Positions 1 to 16,289 of a stretch of DNA of 64,000 bases are shown here, piece by piece. Numbering within the stretch: the first letter of the stretch is position 1; each line of letters opens with the position of its first letter. The position numbers and the translations under genes were made by a program. The notes beneath the pieces are model-generated. The model saw only the letters and a program-made list of their open reading frames with translations. It had not been told where the DNA came from and searched no databases. The stretch spans positions 89,241 through 153,240 of the forward strand of contig NZ_JACVOZ010000005.1 in NCBI RefSeq assembly GCF_018882125.1, given 5' to 3'. This DNA is from Polynucleobacter sp. AP-Melu-500A-A1. Lineage in GTDB: Bacteria > Pseudomonadota > Gammaproteobacteria > Burkholderiales > Burkholderiaceae.

Positions 1-274
1 TGCAGATCCTGAAATCGTATTGGAGTGGCATGGGCAACAACGCTGGATAAAAGCCCCAGGTGATGCAGTTACATTTGATGCCATCAAAAAATTAGCAACT
101 GCGAATGGTGGCCATGCAACTCGTTTTAAGCAAGGCAGCAATATTGACGCTTCTTTTCAACGCTTTACTTTACTTAGCGAACAAGCGCACTCCAAAGCAC
201 TTGAACTTGTTCAGGCTCGTCTGCGATCTACTTTTGATCCAGCAGGCGTATTTGCCACCTCCCGCCTTCCTTAA
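1..274 (+). CDS. glcE: Glycolate oxidase FAD-binding subunit GlcE, C-terminal fragment
   Basis: The window opens inside this gene. The reading frame is open from base 2 to a TAA at 272-274, giving about 90 C-terminal residues. The tail reads like the end of FAD-linked oxidase subunits, finishing with the usual 'RSTFDPAGVFATSRLP'-type motif (the F-D-P-x-G-V-F element). GlcE, with GlcD and GlcF, forms the membrane-associated glycolate dehydrogenase that oxidises glycolate to glyoxylate. The gene 8 bp downstream is a clear glcF, which supports glcE over other FAD-linked oxidases. The FAD-binding domain itself lies outside the window, so the assignment leans on the tail and the neighbour. Confidence 0.85.
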   Translation, partial: ADPEIVLEWHGQQRWIKAPGDAVTFDAIKKLATANGGHATRFKQGSNIDASFQRFTLLSEQAHSKALELVQARLRSTFDPAGVFATSRLP

Positions 275-282
275 GTAGCCCT

Positions 283-1557
283 ATGCAAACTCAACTCGCC
301 CCTCAATTTGCTAATACCCCAGAAGGTATAGAAGCAGAACGCATTTTAGGTAAATGTGTTCACTGCGGTTTTTGTACCGCAACCTGCCCCACCTACCAAT
401 TACTTGGCGATGAACTCGATGGTCCGCGTGGACGAATCTATCTCATTAAACAAATTGCAGAAGGCCAAGCGCCTACTGAAAAAACTCGTCTGCATTTAGA
501 TCGCTGCCTGACATGTCGTAATTGTGAAAGCACTTGCCCAAGCGGCGTGCAATATGGAAAGTTAATTGATATTGGCCGTCAATGGGCAGAAGAAAATACG
601 CCTAAGCGCCCCTTAGGACAGAGGCTCACTCGCTGGGCTCTCAAAGAAGGTCTCACGAAACCAGCATTATTTAATTCTGCGATGGCCTTGGGTCGCCTCA
701 TGCGTCCGCTGATGCCGCACGGCATTAAACGCAAGATTCCAAAACTAAAGAATAAGGCGCATGCACCAAGCACTAATCCCCATACTAGACCGACGCATCA
801 TCATGATCGCAAGATGATCATCCTAGAAGGATGTGTACAGCCTGGCATGCTTCCAAATATTAATTCGGCAACTGCACGTGTCCTCGATGCACTCAAGATA
901 GAATTAATTAGTGCTCCAAATGCAACTTGTTGTGGTGCCTTGCGCTTCCATCTTAACCATCAAGCTGGTGGCTTAGATAACGCCAGACAAAATATTGATG
1001 CATGGTGGCCTCTAGTAGAACAAGGAATTGAGGCTATTGTGATGACAGCATCGGGCTGTGGCGTAATGGTAAAAGACTATGTTCATCTTCTTGCCGGTGA
1101 TTCAAAATATGCTGCTAAGGCTCAAAAGATTTCTGATCTGACTAAAGATATTTCAGAAATACTTCCAGGTCTACAAACAGAATTGGTTGAACTCATTGGT
1201 AATGATCCTAAGCCGGGTGTGGTTTACCATCCTCCCTGCACTTTGCAACATGGCCAACAAATTCGCGGCAATGTAGAAGCCTTGTTAACCAGCATTGGTA
1301 TTGGCGTGCGTTTATGTACTGATAGCCATCTGTGCTGTGGCTCAGCGGGAACCTACTCGGTTACACAACCAGAGCTCTCAGAGCAATTACGTAAAAATAA
1401 ATTAGCCCATTTAAATACCGCTTGTGAAGAATTTGATGCCGATGTCATCGTTTCTGGAAACATTGGCTGCATCACCCATCTGCAACAAGAAGATAGACCT
1501 GTATTGCATTGGATTGAAATGGTTGATCAGCTTCTGAGTAAAAGAACATCGCAGTGA
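283..1557 (+). CDS. glcF: Glycolate oxidase iron-sulfur subunit GlcF
   Basis: A 424-residue iron-sulfur subunit of glycolate dehydrogenase, which passes electrons from the FAD subunits toward the quinone pool. Two [4Fe-4S] ferredoxin motifs are visible near the N-terminus (CVHCGFCTATCP at about residues 26-37 and CLTCRNCESTCP at about 75-86). The second half carries two CCG-type cysteine-rich domains (ATCCGALRFH and LCCGSAGTY), typical of GlcF, LutA and HdrB-like proteins. Length matches GlcF (about 400 residues). It starts 8 bp after glcE, and its TGA overlaps the GTG of the next gene by 4 bp, so it lies in an operon. The ATG start is the first in frame after the glcE stop. Confidence 0.95.
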   Translation: MQTQLAPQFANTPEGIEAERILGKCVHCGFCTATCPTYQLLGDELDGPRGRIYLIKQIAEGQAPTEKTRLHLDRCLTCRNCESTCPSGVQYGKLIDIGRQWAEENTPKRPLGQRLTRWALKEGLTKPALFNSAMALGRLMRPLMPHGIKRKIPKLKNKAHAPSTNPHTRPTHHHDRKMIILEGCVQPGMLPNINSATARVLDALKIELISAPNATCCGALRFHLNHQAGGLDNARQNIDAWWPLVEQGIEAIVMTASGCGVMVKDYVHLLAGDSKYAAKAQKISDLTKDISEILPGLQTELVELIGNDPKPGVVYHPPCTLQHGQQIRGNVEALLTSIGIGVRLCTDSHLCCGSAGTYSVTQPELSEQLRKNKLAHLNTACEEFDADVIVSGNIGCITHLQQEDRPVLHWIEMVDQLLSKRTSQ

Positions 1558-2279
1558 ACTCTATCATTGCGAACCTCATGCAAGTTCGACAGCGTATTGA
1601 ACTTGCCGCCTTAGCTGCAAAACGCGAGCCTGAAGATGTAGAGCTATTAGCAGTAAGTAAAACATTTCCAGCTAGCGCCATTGAAGAAGCGATGCATGCC
1701 GGTCAATCTGCATTTGGCGAAAACTATGTCCAAGAAGGAATTGAAAAAATTGTGCAACTCGCCAAACTACGTCCTTGGTTAGTATGGCACTTTATAGGTC
1801 CACTTCAAAGTAATAAAACCAGAGAAGTAGCAGAGCATTTTGATTGGGTTCACAGTATTGACCGCTTGAAGATTGCAGAACGGCTTTCTACTCAACGAGG
1901 TGAATTTTCTGATTTAGCACCTTTACAGCTTTGCGTTCAAGTGAATGTCAGTGCTGAAGACAGTAAGAGTGGCGTAGCTCTCGCCGAAGCCAAAGCACTG
2001 TGTCAGGAAATTGCAAAATTACCTAACGTCATCCTAAGGGGTTTAATGGCTATTCCAGCCCCAAATGCTGATCCTGCATTACAGCGTCAAGCTTTTACTG
2101 CAGTACGCGATTGTTTTATTGGTATTTTGGCTGCTAATTCCGCGGATCTAGGCTTTCAATTTTTTGATACCCTTTCTATGGGCATGTCCGATGATTTAGA
2201 GTCGGCCATTGCCGAAGGCAGCACCATGGTTCGTGTGGGAACTGCTATTTTTGGGAAGCGGGATAAAATTCACCCATGA
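1554..2279 (+). CDS. yggS: YggS/PLPBP-family pyridoxal phosphate-binding protein
   Basis: A 241-residue member of the YggS (PLPBP, PROSC) family, a single-domain TIM-barrel protein that binds pyridoxal 5'-phosphate and helps keep the cofactor balanced, without a known catalytic reaction. The PLP lysine is in 'LLAVSKTFP' at about residue 36, followed by the family motif FGENYVQE. 'WHFIGPLQSNKTREV', the central 'GLMAIP' and the C-terminal 'SMGMSDDLESAIAEGSTMVRVG' region are all characteristic. It begins with GTG overlapping the glcF stop and ends in an ATGA overlap with proC. The yggS-proC pairing is widespread in bacteria and fits a shared role in proline/PLP metabolism. Confidence 0.95.
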   Translation: MNSIIANLMQVRQRIELAALAAKREPEDVELLAVSKTFPASAIEEAMHAGQSAFGENYVQEGIEKIVQLAKLRPWLVWHFIGPLQSNKTREVAEHFDWVHSIDRLKIAERLSTQRGEFSDLAPLQLCVQVNVSAEDSKSGVALAEAKALCQEIAKLPNVILRGLMAIPAPNADPALQRQAFTAVRDCFIGILAANSADLGFQFFDTLSMGMSDDLESAIAEGSTMVRVGTAIFGKRDKIHP

Positions 2280-3133
2280 GCATCAAGATTAACGCCAACG
2301 CCCATATCACCTTCATCGGAGGTGGCAATATGGGCCGCGCCCTCATTAGCGGTCTGCTAGCAAATGGTTTTAATGCCAATCAAATTTCAGTTGTAGAAGC
2401 CAATACCACCACTGCACAAAATCTTCAGAATGATTTCAAGGTGAAAATGATTAGTGCTCTAGAAAATATTGCTTTTGACTTTGCTAAAAATAATGTCGTA
2501 GTCATGGCTATCAAACCACAAGATTTCAATACTGCTGCTAAAGGACTGGCAACCAAGCTAAAGCATGCCTCAGCACAAAGTCCATTGGTACTCAGTATTG
2601 CCGCTGGTATTCGTCTTGGTGATATGAGCCGCTGGTTAGATCAGAAGCGTTGCGTGCGCGCCATGCCCAATACTCCTGCGCTCATTGGTAAAGGCATTAC
2701 CGGTCTCTTTGCTAATGCGGATATCAATACAGATGACCGCGCCTTAGCGGAAACCATTTGTAATGCTGTTGGCCAATCCGTTTGGGTTACCGATGAAAAG
2801 TTGATGGATGCCGTTACTGCTGTTTCTGGCAGTGGCCCTGCTTATGTTTTTGCATTCTTAGAAGCGCTGCAATCTGCTGGTGAAAAATTAGGCTTAGATA
2901 CACATACCGCTCGCAAGTTAGCCTACGCCACTCTTGAGGGCGCTACTCAGCTAGCGCAAAACTCTAGTGAATCTGCCAGCGTATTACGTGAAAGAGTGAC
3001 ATCCAAAGGTGGAACTACTGCAGCCGCTCTAGAAGTTTTAAATCAAGATGGTTGGTATGCAATTTTAGAAAAAGCCATTACCGCTGCAGATCAGCGCGGC
3101 AAAGTCATGGGTGATGAATTAGGTAAGAGTTAA
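2276..3133 (+). CDS. proC: Pyrroline-5-carboxylate reductase
   Basis: Catalyses the last step of proline synthesis, NAD(P)H-dependent reduction of 1-pyrroline-5-carboxylate to proline, in the cytosol. The 285-residue product has an N-terminal Rossmann fold with the nucleotide motif 'FIGGGNMGRALISGL' at about residues 13-27. It also carries the family signature around 'CVRAMPNTPALIGKG' and the C-terminal dimerisation domain with 'AVSGSGPAYVF' and 'VTSKGGTTAAAL'. Length is normal (E. coli 269). The start codon overlaps the yggS stop by 4 bp, indicating translational coupling. It is convergent with ubiA, with only 7 bp between the stops and no clear terminator. Confidence 0.97.
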   Translation: MSIKINANAHITFIGGGNMGRALISGLLANGFNANQISVVEANTTTAQNLQNDFKVKMISALENIAFDFAKNNVVVMAIKPQDFNTAAKGLATKLKHASAQSPLVLSIAAGIRLGDMSRWLDQKRCVRAMPNTPALIGKGITGLFANADINTDDRALAETICNAVGQSVWVTDEKLMDAVTAVSGSGPAYVFAFLEALQSAGEKLGLDTHTARKLAYATLEGATQLAQNSSESASVLRERVTSKGGTTAAALEVLNQDGWYAILEKAITAADQRGKVMGDELGKS

Positions 3134-3140
3134 GCTCAAA

Positions 3141-4004
3141 CTAATTCAGGCTCAAGCCCAATACAATTCCTAAGAACAAAAATCCACCCAACCAATTGTT
3201 GTGGCGAAAAGCCTGGAAGCATTCTTCTCTTTTGCGAGTGGATACTAATTTCATATGATAAATAGCGCAGGCTAGCGCTGCACACCAGCCTACCAAGAAG
3301 TAATTACTCAAACTGGCAAGATTAGCTACCCATAACTGACTCATAAACAAGATGGCATAACTCAGGCCAATAGCAAGCACATCATAGCGTCCAAAGGTGA
3401 TTGCCGAAGTACGCAAACCGAGTCGTATATCGTCTTCTCTATCGACCATAGCATAAGCAGTGTCATAGGCAATAGCCCAAAATATATTGCCTATAAATAA
3501 AACCCATGCTTCTAGGGGAATGAAATCCAAGACTGCAGCGTAAGCCATCGGTATACCAAAACCAAATGCGATCCCCAGAACAGCCTGAGGCATTGCAAAA
3601 AAACGTTTTGTAAATGGGTAGATAAAGGCAACTAGTAAAGCCAAAACGGATAACTCTTTCGTAAAATCATTTAGAGGCAAAATTAATAAGAATGCAAGCA
3701 AGGCTAAAGCCAGCGCTACACCCACGGCTTCTTTACCTGAAATCTTGCCGCTGGTTACTGGACGCCCTTGCGTCCTCATCACATGCCGATCAAAGTCTCG
3801 ATCAGCATAGTCATTCATAGCGCAACCAGCACTACGCATTAAAAAGGTTCCAAGAACAAAGATCAGCAAAACGGCAGGATTGGGTACACCACTGCTCGCC
3901 AACCACAAGGCCCATAAGGTAGGCCATAAAAGTAAGAGCGTACCAATGGGTTTATCTAACCTAATAAGGTATGCATAAGAGGTGAGGCGATCAATTAAAG
4001 CCAT
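3141..4004 (-). CDS. ubiA: 4-hydroxybenzoate polyprenyltransferase UbiA
   Basis: Inner-membrane prenyltransferase of ubiquinone synthesis that attaches the polyprenyl tail to 4-hydroxybenzoate. The 287-residue protein is strongly hydrophobic with about eight or nine membrane segments. Both Asp-rich Mg/diphosphate motifs of the family are present: [11 protein letters not shown] at about residues 64-74 and [14 protein letters not shown] at about 187-200. It lies 10 bp downstream of recG on the same strand, so the two are probably co-transcribed. Length is normal (E. coli 290). Confidence 0.96.
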   Translation of the reverse strand: MALIDRLTSYAYLIRLDKPIGTLLLLWPTLWALWLASSGVPNPAVLLIFVLGTFLMRSAGCAMNDYADRDFDRHVMRTQGRPVTSGKISGKEAVGVALALALLAFLLILPLNDFTKELSVLALLVAFIYPFTKRFFAMPQAVLGIAFGFGIPMAYAAVLDFIPLEAWVLFIGNIFWAIAYDTAYAMVDREDDIRLGLRTSAITFGRYDVLAIGLSYAILFMSQLWVANLASLSNYFLVGWCAALACAIYHMKLVSTRKREECFQAFRHNNWLGGFLFLGIVLGLSLN

Positions 4005-4014
4005 AGGGCAATTA

Positions 4015-6084
4015 TCATGCCTTTAGAAACTCAGCTCGAGAACCCAACCAGCGCTCCAAGTGGCGTTCAACGATATCGCCGTGATTGGCCAAGAGGCGAT
4101 CAGCTGCTTGCTGGGCTAACTCAATCAGCCAAGCATCACGCTGCAGATCCACAAAGCGCAGCATAGCGTCGCCCGACTGCTTTGCCCCTAGGAGTTCACC
4201 GGGACCCCGCAGTGATAAATCCCGCTCAGCAATCACAAAACCATCGGAGACTTCTCGTAAGGTCTGCAAGCGCTCTTTAGCTGCCATTGAAAGCGGCTCT
4301 GCGTACATCAGAATACAAACAGAGTCTGCTGACCCCCTACCCACTCGTCCGCGTAATTGATGAATTTGGGCATAACCAAAACGCTCAGCATGTTCAATCA
4401 CCATTAAGGCTGCATTAGGCACATCCACTCCAACTTCAATCACGGTCGTCGCTACTAATAGTTGAATTTCATTTGCCTTAAACGCCGCCATCACTGCTGC
4501 TTTTTCGTCTGCCTTGAGTCGCCCATGCACGAGGCCTACCTTAAAGCCTGGCAAGGCTTGGGTTAACTGCTCATAACTCTCTACTGCAGTCTGCAATTGA
4601 AGCGCTTCTGACTCTTCAATCAAAGGACAAACCCAATAAGCCTGTAACCCTTTTGTTAGCCAGCTTTGCAATCCACTAATGACCTCATCGCGACGGCTTG
4701 CCTTAACCACTTTAGTGGTAATGGGCTTACGACCAGGGGGCAATTCATCAATCACAGATACATCTAAATCTGCGTAGTAAGTCATCGCCAGAGTTCGGGG
4801 AATTGGAGTAGCCGACATCATTAATTGGTGGCAGTAGAACAATTCAGAGCCAAGGCGCTGTTGAATTTCTAAACGCTGCCGAACGCCAAAGCGATGTTGC
4901 TCATCAATTACCGCTAAACCTAATTTTGAAAAGTGCACGCTCTCTTGAATCAAAGCATGAGTACCAATTATGAGCTGGGCCTCACCATTCTCAATCACTT
5001 CTTGAGCAAGTCTTTTTTCTTTTGCCTTTAAGCTACCCGATAACCAAGCTATCTTCACACCTAATGGCTCAAACCATTCTTTCATCTTCAGATAATGTTG
5101 CTCAGCCAAGATCTCTGTTGGCGCCATAACTGCAGCTTGATAACCGTGGTCCATGACACGCGCAGCAGCCAGCGCAGCTACGACTGTCTTGCCGCTACCG
5201 ACATCCCCCTGTAATAACCTATTCATTGGAAATGCATTGGATAAGTCAACTCCAATCTCACTCCAGACGCGATCTTGTGCCTTAGTTAAGGTAAATGGCA
5301 AGGCCTTCATTAGCCCCGTTTCAATACTCGCTTCATCTTTTTTTAATTTCGCAAAACTAGGCGCATGACGCCCTCTACGAATTGCATGAGCGCGCTTTAA
5401 GGAAATTTGTTGTGCTAGTAATTCTTCGAACTGTACGCGTCGCCACGCAGGATGTGTACGCTCAAGCAATGCTTGTGTATCAGCATCTGCAGGGGGTTGA
5501 TGCAAATAGGTAATTGCTGCTTGCAGACTTGGCCAATCATTACTTGGTAAAAGCTGGGTCATTAATTGCTTTGGTAAAAACTCAGCCAAACTTTCTTGCA
5601 AACTGGGATCACGAAGTGCCTGTGCCACAGCTTTGCGAATGATAGTTTGCGAAATTCCTGCGCTCGCTGGATAGACTGGGGTAAGACTCTTGGGCAACGG
5701 TGCATCTGGGGCAATAGCTTTGACCGTGGGGTGCACCATCTCAGACCCCTGAAAGCCATCGCGCACATCACCACGCACTCGAATATGGGTGCCGACAGCC
5801 ATTTGTTTTTGCTGACTCGGATAAAAGTTCAGAAAGCGAAGTTGCAGAGTTTGGGTGTCATCCTCAATCGTGACCAGCATTTGCCTTCTGGGCCTAAAGA
5901 GCACTTGATTACGGATCACCATACCCTGAGTTTGGACTGCATTAAACCTACCGTGACTGATGGCTTCCTCAATCGTCAGCAATTCTGTCTCATCCTCATA
6001 ACGAGATGGAAGATGCAAAGCAAGGGCCATGGGGCTGTCTAAACCCATTTTTTGGAGTGAAGTTGGTGCTGGTTTAGTAGTCAT
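4015..6084 (-). CDS. recG: ATP-dependent DNA helicase RecG
   Basis: Branch-migrating helicase that remodels stalled forks and Holliday junctions. It has an N-terminal OB-fold wedge region, a Walker A motif (GDVGSGKT at about residue 290), a DEQH motif II (VIDEQHRFG), '[11 protein letters not shown]', and the C-terminal helicase motifs '[13 protein letters not shown]' and 'QLRGRVGRG', giving about 689 residues (E. coli 693). The frame is open 12 codons further upstream to 6120, but that extension overlaps the divergent queA start. The ATG at 6084 gives the normal family length and is preferred. Both recG and queA promoters must fit into about 30 bp or into each other's coding ends. Confidence 0.96.
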   Translation of the reverse strand: MTTKPAPTSLQKMGLDSPMALALHLPSRYEDETELLTIEEAISHGRFNAVQTQGMVIRNQVLFRPRRQMLVTIEDDTQTLQLRFLNFYPSQQKQMAVGTHIRVRGDVRDGFQGSEMVHPTVKAIAPDAPLPKSLTPVYPASAGISQTIIRKAVAQALRDPSLQESLAEFLPKQLMTQLLPSNDWPSLQAAITYLHQPPADADTQALLERTHPAWRRVQFEELLAQQISLKRAHAIRRGRHAPSFAKLKKDEASIETGLMKALPFTLTKAQDRVWSEIGVDLSNAFPMNRLLQGDVGSGKTVVAALAAARVMDHGYQAAVMAPTEILAEQHYLKMKEWFEPLGVKIAWLSGSLKAKEKRLAQEVIENGEAQLIIGTHALIQESVHFSKLGLAVIDEQHRFGVRQRLEIQQRLGSELFYCHQLMMSATPIPRTLAMTYYADLDVSVIDELPPGRKPITTKVVKASRRDEVISGLQSWLTKGLQAYWVCPLIEESEALQLQTAVESYEQLTQALPGFKVGLVHGRLKADEKAAVMAAFKANEIQLLVATTVIEVGVDVPNAALMVIEHAERFGYAQIHQLRGRVGRGSADSVCILMYAEPLSMAAKERLQTLREVSDGFVIAERDLSLRGPGELLGAKQSGDAMLRFVDLQRDAWLIELAQQAADRLLANHGDIVERHLERWLGSRAEFLKA

Positions 6085-6114
6085 CGTTAAAATCTCATAC
6101 CTGATGGTAATGCT

Positions 6115-8315
<2,201 letters not shown>

Positions 8316-8447
8316 TAGCCCTGCAGAGCCTTAAGACCCTCCAAATCACCCCCAAAGCCACACACAGTTTAGAATTGCGGGTCTACGGCTTTGCTTAAAA
8401 GCCTAAAACTAAAGCAGTTTCCAAATAGTCTTTAAAGGAGGTTTTGT

Positions 8448-8774
8448 ATGTGGATTAGTAACGCTTTTGCCCAAGCTCCAGCTGCGGGCGCAGATTCAAG
8501 CGGCTTAATGAGCTTTCTTCCCTTAGTGTTGATGTTCGCAGTTTTGTACTTCATCATGATTCGCCCACAAATGAAGCGTCAAAAAGAAACGAAAGCAATG
8601 CTCGAAGCATTAGCAGTTGGCGACGAAGTAGTGACTGTTGGCGGCATCATGGGCAAAGTGACTGCATTAAAAGATGCGGTAGTCACTGTTGAAATTTCTG
8701 CTGGTACAGAAGTGCAAATGCAAAAAGGCGCTATCACCACTGTATTGCCAAAAGGCACCTTGAAGTCTGCTTAA
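8448..8774 (+). CDS. yajC: Sec translocon accessory protein YajC
   Basis: Small inner-membrane partner of the SecD-SecF complex (108 residues). A single hydrophobic segment (about residues 22-42, 'LPLVLMFAVLYFIMIRPQMK') is followed by the family's RPQxKRQKE pattern and a soluble C-terminal domain ('LAVGDEVVTVGGIMGKV'). A strong ribosome-binding site (AAAGGAGG, 7 bases before the ATG) suggests high expression. The 132-bp gap after tgt holds a weak GGCTTT/AAAGCC inverted repeat without a T-run and no evident terminator, so read-through from tgt is possible. Confidence 0.96.
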   Translation: MWISNAFAQAPAAGADSSGLMSFLPLVLMFAVLYFIMIRPQMKRQKETKAMLEALAVGDEVVTVGGIMGKVTALKDAVVTVEISAGTEVQMQKGAITTVLPKGTLKSA

Positions 8775-8799
8775 TTAGTTAGTTGAAAAGTTTCTCAAT

Positions 8800-10659
8800 A
8801 TGAATCGCTATCCTCTCTGGAAATACCTAGTTATCGTCGTTGCTTTATTCATTGGCGGACTATATTCATTACCAAATTTCTATGGAGAGGCGCCTGCGGT
8901 TCAAGTCTCGTCCGCCAAGCCAACCATCAAGGTTGATTTGGCGACACAGTCTCGGGTTGAGAAAATTCTGTCAGAAGCTGACATTGCTAACACTGGCATC
9001 TTTTTTGAGGCCACCGGTAATGTTGGGTCTATCAAAGTTCGTTTTAACAATACTGATATTCAACTACGTGCTCGTGATCTCTTACAGCAGAAGTTAAATA
9101 TCGATCAAAATGATCCCAATTTCACTGTTGCACTTAATCTACTCTCCAATACCCCAGGCTGGTTAAGTGCACTCAATGCCCTACCAATGCCCTTAGGCCT
9201 TGACCTGCGGGGTGGCGTCTATTTCCTCTTGCAGGTAGACATGAAAGGTGCAGTACAAAAGAAAGTGACTTCTTTAGCCACTGATATTCGCACTCAATTG
9301 CGTGATAAGACTATCCGCCATCAGGGTATTGAACGCGGCGCAGATTCCATCACTATTAATTTTGGCAGCATCGCCGATGCAGAGGCAGCACGTACAGTGC
9401 TGATGAATGCTCAACCAGAATTGATTTGGCAAGTGAAACCTACGGGTCTCTCACCAAAATTAGTCGGTGAATTTAAGCCAACTGCATTAAAAGAAATCCA
9501 AGATAACGCCGTTAAACAAAACATCATCACCTTAAATAAGCGCGTTAATGAATTAGCTGTGAAAGAGCCTGTGATTCAGCAACAAGGTGCAGAGCGGATT
9601 GTCGTGCAACTGCCAGGTGTCCAAGATACAGCGCGCGCCAAAGACATTATTGGTCGTACGGCAACTTTAGAGTCACGTCTTGCTGATCCAATCGTTTCTA
9701 CTATTGGCATTGGTGAAACCCCGCCTCCTGGAATGGATGTATTCCGCTTTGGAGAAACACGTCTTGGCGTGTTTAAGAAGTCCGTTATTTTCAGTGGGGA
9801 TCGCATTACTGATGCGAGTGCTGGCTTTGATCAAAACCAAAGACCTGCAGTCAATATTTCATTAGACGCTGCTGGCGGACGAGTAATGCAAGAAATCACG
9901 CGTGAAAACATTGGCAAACCCATGGGCATGATTCTCTTTGAAAAAGGGAAAGGTGAGGTGCTCACGATTGCCACGATTCAAGGTGAATTTGGTTCTAAGT
10001 TTCAAATTACGGGCCAGCCAACTACTGCAAGCGCCAATGATTTAGCACTTTTGCTACGCGCAGGCTCACTAGCAGCCCCAATGGAGATCATTGAAGAGCG
10101 CACCATTGGACCAAGCTTAGGCGCAGAGAATATTGAGAAGGGATTTAAATCCCTGTTGATCGGATTTGCTGCCATTGCCATTTTCATGATGGCCTACTAC
10201 CTACTCTTTGGCGTTTTCTCGGTCATTGCTTTGGCGGTAAACCTGCTTTTGTTGATTTCTGTTTTATCGATGTTGCAGGCAACACTTACCTTACCAGGTA
10301 TTGCGGCGATGGCATTAGCACTCGGTATGGCGATTGACTCGAACGTATTGATTAACGAACGTATTCGAGAAGAGCTACGCAATGGCGCTGCGCCCCATAC
10401 AGCCATTGCAGTCGGCTTTGATAAAGCTTGGGCCACTATTTTGGACTCTAACGTCACCACTTTAATTGCTGGTCTTGCCTTGCTCGCTTTTGGCTCCGGT
10501 CCTATTAAAGGATTCGCGGTAGTGCATTGCCTTGGTATTTTGACTTCGATGTTCTCAGCAGTCTTCTTCTCGCGCGGTCTTGTCAACCTCTGGTACGGCA
10601 GGCATAAAAAGATTCAGAAACTCGCTATTGGCCAAGTTTGGCGCCCACAGGAGAAATAA
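8800..10659 (+). CDS. secD: Protein translocase subunit SecD
   Basis: Inner-membrane RND-like subunit that uses the proton motive force to pull exported proteins across the membrane after SecYEG. The 619-residue product has an N-terminal membrane anchor (about residues 7-24), the signature 'LGLDLRGGVYFLLQVD' at about 131-146, a large periplasmic domain (P1 head), and a C-terminal block of about five membrane segments including 'MALALGMAIDSNVLINERIREE'. Length equals E. coli SecD (615). It starts 25 bp after yajC and 3 bp separate it from secF. Confidence 0.97.
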   Translation: MNRYPLWKYLVIVVALFIGGLYSLPNFYGEAPAVQVSSAKPTIKVDLATQSRVEKILSEADIANTGIFFEATGNVGSIKVRFNNTDIQLRARDLLQQKLNIDQNDPNFTVALNLLSNTPGWLSALNALPMPLGLDLRGGVYFLLQVDMKGAVQKKVTSLATDIRTQLRDKTIRHQGIERGADSITINFGSIADAEAARTVLMNAQPELIWQVKPTGLSPKLVGEFKPTALKEIQDNAVKQNIITLNKRVNELAVKEPVIQQQGAERIVVQLPGVQDTARAKDIIGRTATLESRLADPIVSTIGIGETPPPGMDVFRFGETRLGVFKKSVIFSGDRITDASAGFDQNQRPAVNISLDAAGGRVMQEITRENIGKPMGMILFEKGKGEVLTIATIQGEFGSKFQITGQPTTASANDLALLLRAGSLAAPMEIIEERTIGPSLGAENIEKGFKSLLIGFAAIAIFMMAYYLLFGVFSVIALAVNLLLLISVLSMLQATLTLPGIAAMALALGMAIDSNVLINERIREELRNGAAPHTAIAVGFDKAWATILDSNVTTLIAGLALLAFGSGPIKGFAVVHCLGILTSMFSAVFFSRGLVNLWYGRHKKIQKLAIGQVWRPQEK

Positions 10660-10662
10660 GTC

Positions 10663-11633
10663 ATGGAATTTTTTCGCATCAAAAAAGATATTCCATTTAT
10701 GCGCCATGCATTGGTGCTCAATGCGATTTCTCTCGTCACCTTCTTAGCAGCAGTATTTTTCCTCTGGCATAACGGCCTCCATCTCTCTATTGAGTTTACG
10801 GGTGGTACCGTGATGGAGGTAAGCTATCCTCAAACAGCCCCGCTGGATTCCATTCGGGCCAAGGTAGAAAAGCTAGGTTATGCAGATACGCAAATCCAAA
10901 ACTTTGGTAGCTCACGTGATGTGATGATTCGTCTGCCACTACAAAAAGATGCTGAAGGTAAGCTTATCTCCTCTGCCGATCAAAGCACTTCCGTGATGCA
11001 AGCGCTTGACTCTAGCGCAACTGGCGCCAAGCTTCAGCGTGTTGAATTTGTTGGTCCTCAAGTCGGTCAAGAATTAGCATTTGATGGTCTGAAGGCACTG
11101 ATATTTGTCATCATCGGCATAGTTGTTTATCTTTCATTCCGCTTTGAGTGGAAGTTTGCTCTGGCCGGCATCATCGCGAACTTGCATGACATTGTGATCA
11201 TCTTAGGCTTCTTCGCCTTTTTCCAGTGGGAGTTTTCACTCTCCGTACTTGCGGCTGTATTGGCAGTTCTGGGTTACTCCGTAAACGAGTCCGTGGTGAT
11301 CTTTGACCGTATTCGTGAAAACTTCCGCAAGTACCGCAAGATGAACACGCGTGAGATTATTGATAACGCCATCACCAGCACCATCAGCCGTACCGTTATT
11401 ACTCACGGTAGTACCGAGATGATGGTTCTGGCGATGTTGATTTTTGGTGGGCCCACTTTGTTCTACTTTGCCTTGGCACTCACCATTGGTATTTTGTTTG
11501 GTATTTACTCTTCTGTCTTCGTTGCAGCAGCACTAGCAATGTGGCTTGGCGTTACCCGTGAAGATTTAATCAAAGGCGAAAAAAAGCCAGACGACGATGC
11601 CAGAAAAGATGATCCTAATTTTGGCGCTAGAGT

Positions 11634-11637
<4 letters not shown>
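10663..11637 (+). CDS. secF: Protein translocase subunit SecF
   Basis: Partner of SecD in post-initiation protein export. The 324-residue product has an N-terminal membrane segment, the 'SIEFTGGTVMEV' motif at about residues 43-54, and a small periplasmic domain. A C-terminal five-helix block follows with 'AVLGYSVNESVVIFDRIREN' and 'RTVITHGSTEM'. A GGAG element in the end of secD probably serves as its ribosome-binding site. Its 3' end overlaps the convergent waaA stop by 4 bp. Confidence 0.97.
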
Positions 11638-15074
<3,437 letters not shown>

Positions 15075-15078
15075 GTCT

Positions 15079-16191
15079 TTAGGCGGAAATAATTCCGCCA
15101 CCTAGACAAACATCGCCGTCATATAACACTGCTGATTGTCCTGGTGTTACTGCCCACTGCGCATCCGGAAAGCGCAACTCAAAACTGAGTGGACCTTCTT
15201 TGCCATCACTGATTGCGCACGCAGAATCGGTTTGACGATAACGCGTCTTGGCAGAATAATTTCCTGAAGTAGGTGCGCTACCCGCAACCCAACTCGCATC
15301 AATGGCCTCAAGCCTATTAGCCAATAACCATGGGTGCTCATGGCCTTGAGCCACATACAAAGTATTGTTCGCCACATCCTTGCGCGCTACATACCATGCA
15401 TCACCGTTACCATCTTGACTTCCGCCCAGTCCAATCCCTTTGCGCTGACCCAAGGTGAAAAAAGCTAAGCCCATATGTTCGCCAACCACCTTGCCTTCAG
15501 GGGTTTTAATTGGTCCTGGTGTTGTTGGTAAATAGCGGTTTAAGAATTCTCTAAAAGGACGTTCGCCAATAAAACAAATTCCAGTGGAATCTTTTTTTCG
15601 GGCATTCGGTAAAGCAATTTTTTCTGCTATTTTTCGAACTTCAGTTTTCGGAATTTCTCCGAGCGGAAATAAAACATTTGCCAATTGACTTTGCGTCAAG
15701 CGGTGCAAAAAATAACTTTGATCTTTACTAGCATCGACTGCTTTTAACAATTGCACTTTGCCTGCTTCGTGTCTTACTCTGGCATAGTGACCAGTAGCAA
15801 TAGCATCGGCACCTAAACTCATGGCATGATCTAAAAAGGCTTTGAATTTAATCTCTGCATTACAAAGCACATCGGGATTAGGGGTTCGCCCAGCAGCGTA
15901 TTCGCGCAAAAAGTCGGCAAACACCCGTTCACGGTATTCGGCAGCAAAATTAACCGCTTCCACATCTATTCCAATTAAATCGGCTACAGAAACAACGTCG
16001 AGCCAATCCTGGCGGGCTGAACAATACTCGTCGTTGTCATCATCCTCCCAGTTCTTCATAAATAGGCCAATCACCTCGTAGCCCTGCTCCTTAAGCATCC
16101 AGGCTGCAACCGACGAATCCACCCCTCCAGACATGCCAATGACGACTTTGGTGGGATATTTAGGAGATTTCAAGGGTTTTATTGTCAACAT
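15079..16191 (-). CDS. mnmA: tRNA-specific 2-thiouridylase MnmA
   Basis: Installs the 2-thio group on wobble uridine-34 of tRNA for Lys, Glu and Gln. The N-terminal PP-loop '[18 protein letters not shown]' binds ATP. The two catalytic cysteines are seen in '[12 protein letters not shown]' and '[11 protein letters not shown]', and the C-terminal beta-barrel contains '[11 protein letters not shown]'. Length from the ATG at 16191 is 370 residues (E. coli 368). A longer open frame reaches 16272, but those 27 residues (hydrophobic, no similarity to the family) are probably untranslated leader. Confidence 0.96.
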   Translation of the reverse strand: MLTIKPLKSPKYPTKVVIGMSGGVDSSVAAWMLKEQGYEVIGLFMKNWEDDDNDEYCSARQDWLDVVSVADLIGIDVEAVNFAAEYRERVFADFLREYAAGRTPNPDVLCNAEIKFKAFLDHAMSLGADAIATGHYARVRHEAGKVQLLKAVDASKDQSYFLHRLTQSQLANVLFPLGEIPKTEVRKIAEKIALPNARKKDSTGICFIGERPFREFLNRYLPTTPGPIKTPEGKVVGEHMGLAFFTLGQRKGIGLGGSQDGNGDAWYVARKDVANNTLYVAQGHEHPWLLANRLEAIDASWVAGSAPTSGNYSAKTRYRQTDSACAISDGKEGPLSFELRFPDAQWAVTPGQSAVLYDGDVCLGGGIISA

Positions 16192-16289
16192 CACAGAAGA
16201 ATGGGAAGAATCATCAAAAAAATGCGAGAATGCTTTATAAATTGCTAAGCCCCATTGTAGAAGTCTCACCACGATTTCGCAGGATTATC

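Noticed and set aside
5596..6042. Open frame of 148 codons on the plus strand
   Set aside because: It is wholly antisense to recG, has no family-like sequence and no ribosome-binding site.
16192..16272. N-terminal extension of mnmA
   Set aside because: Not family-like; the ATG at 16191 gives the standard length.
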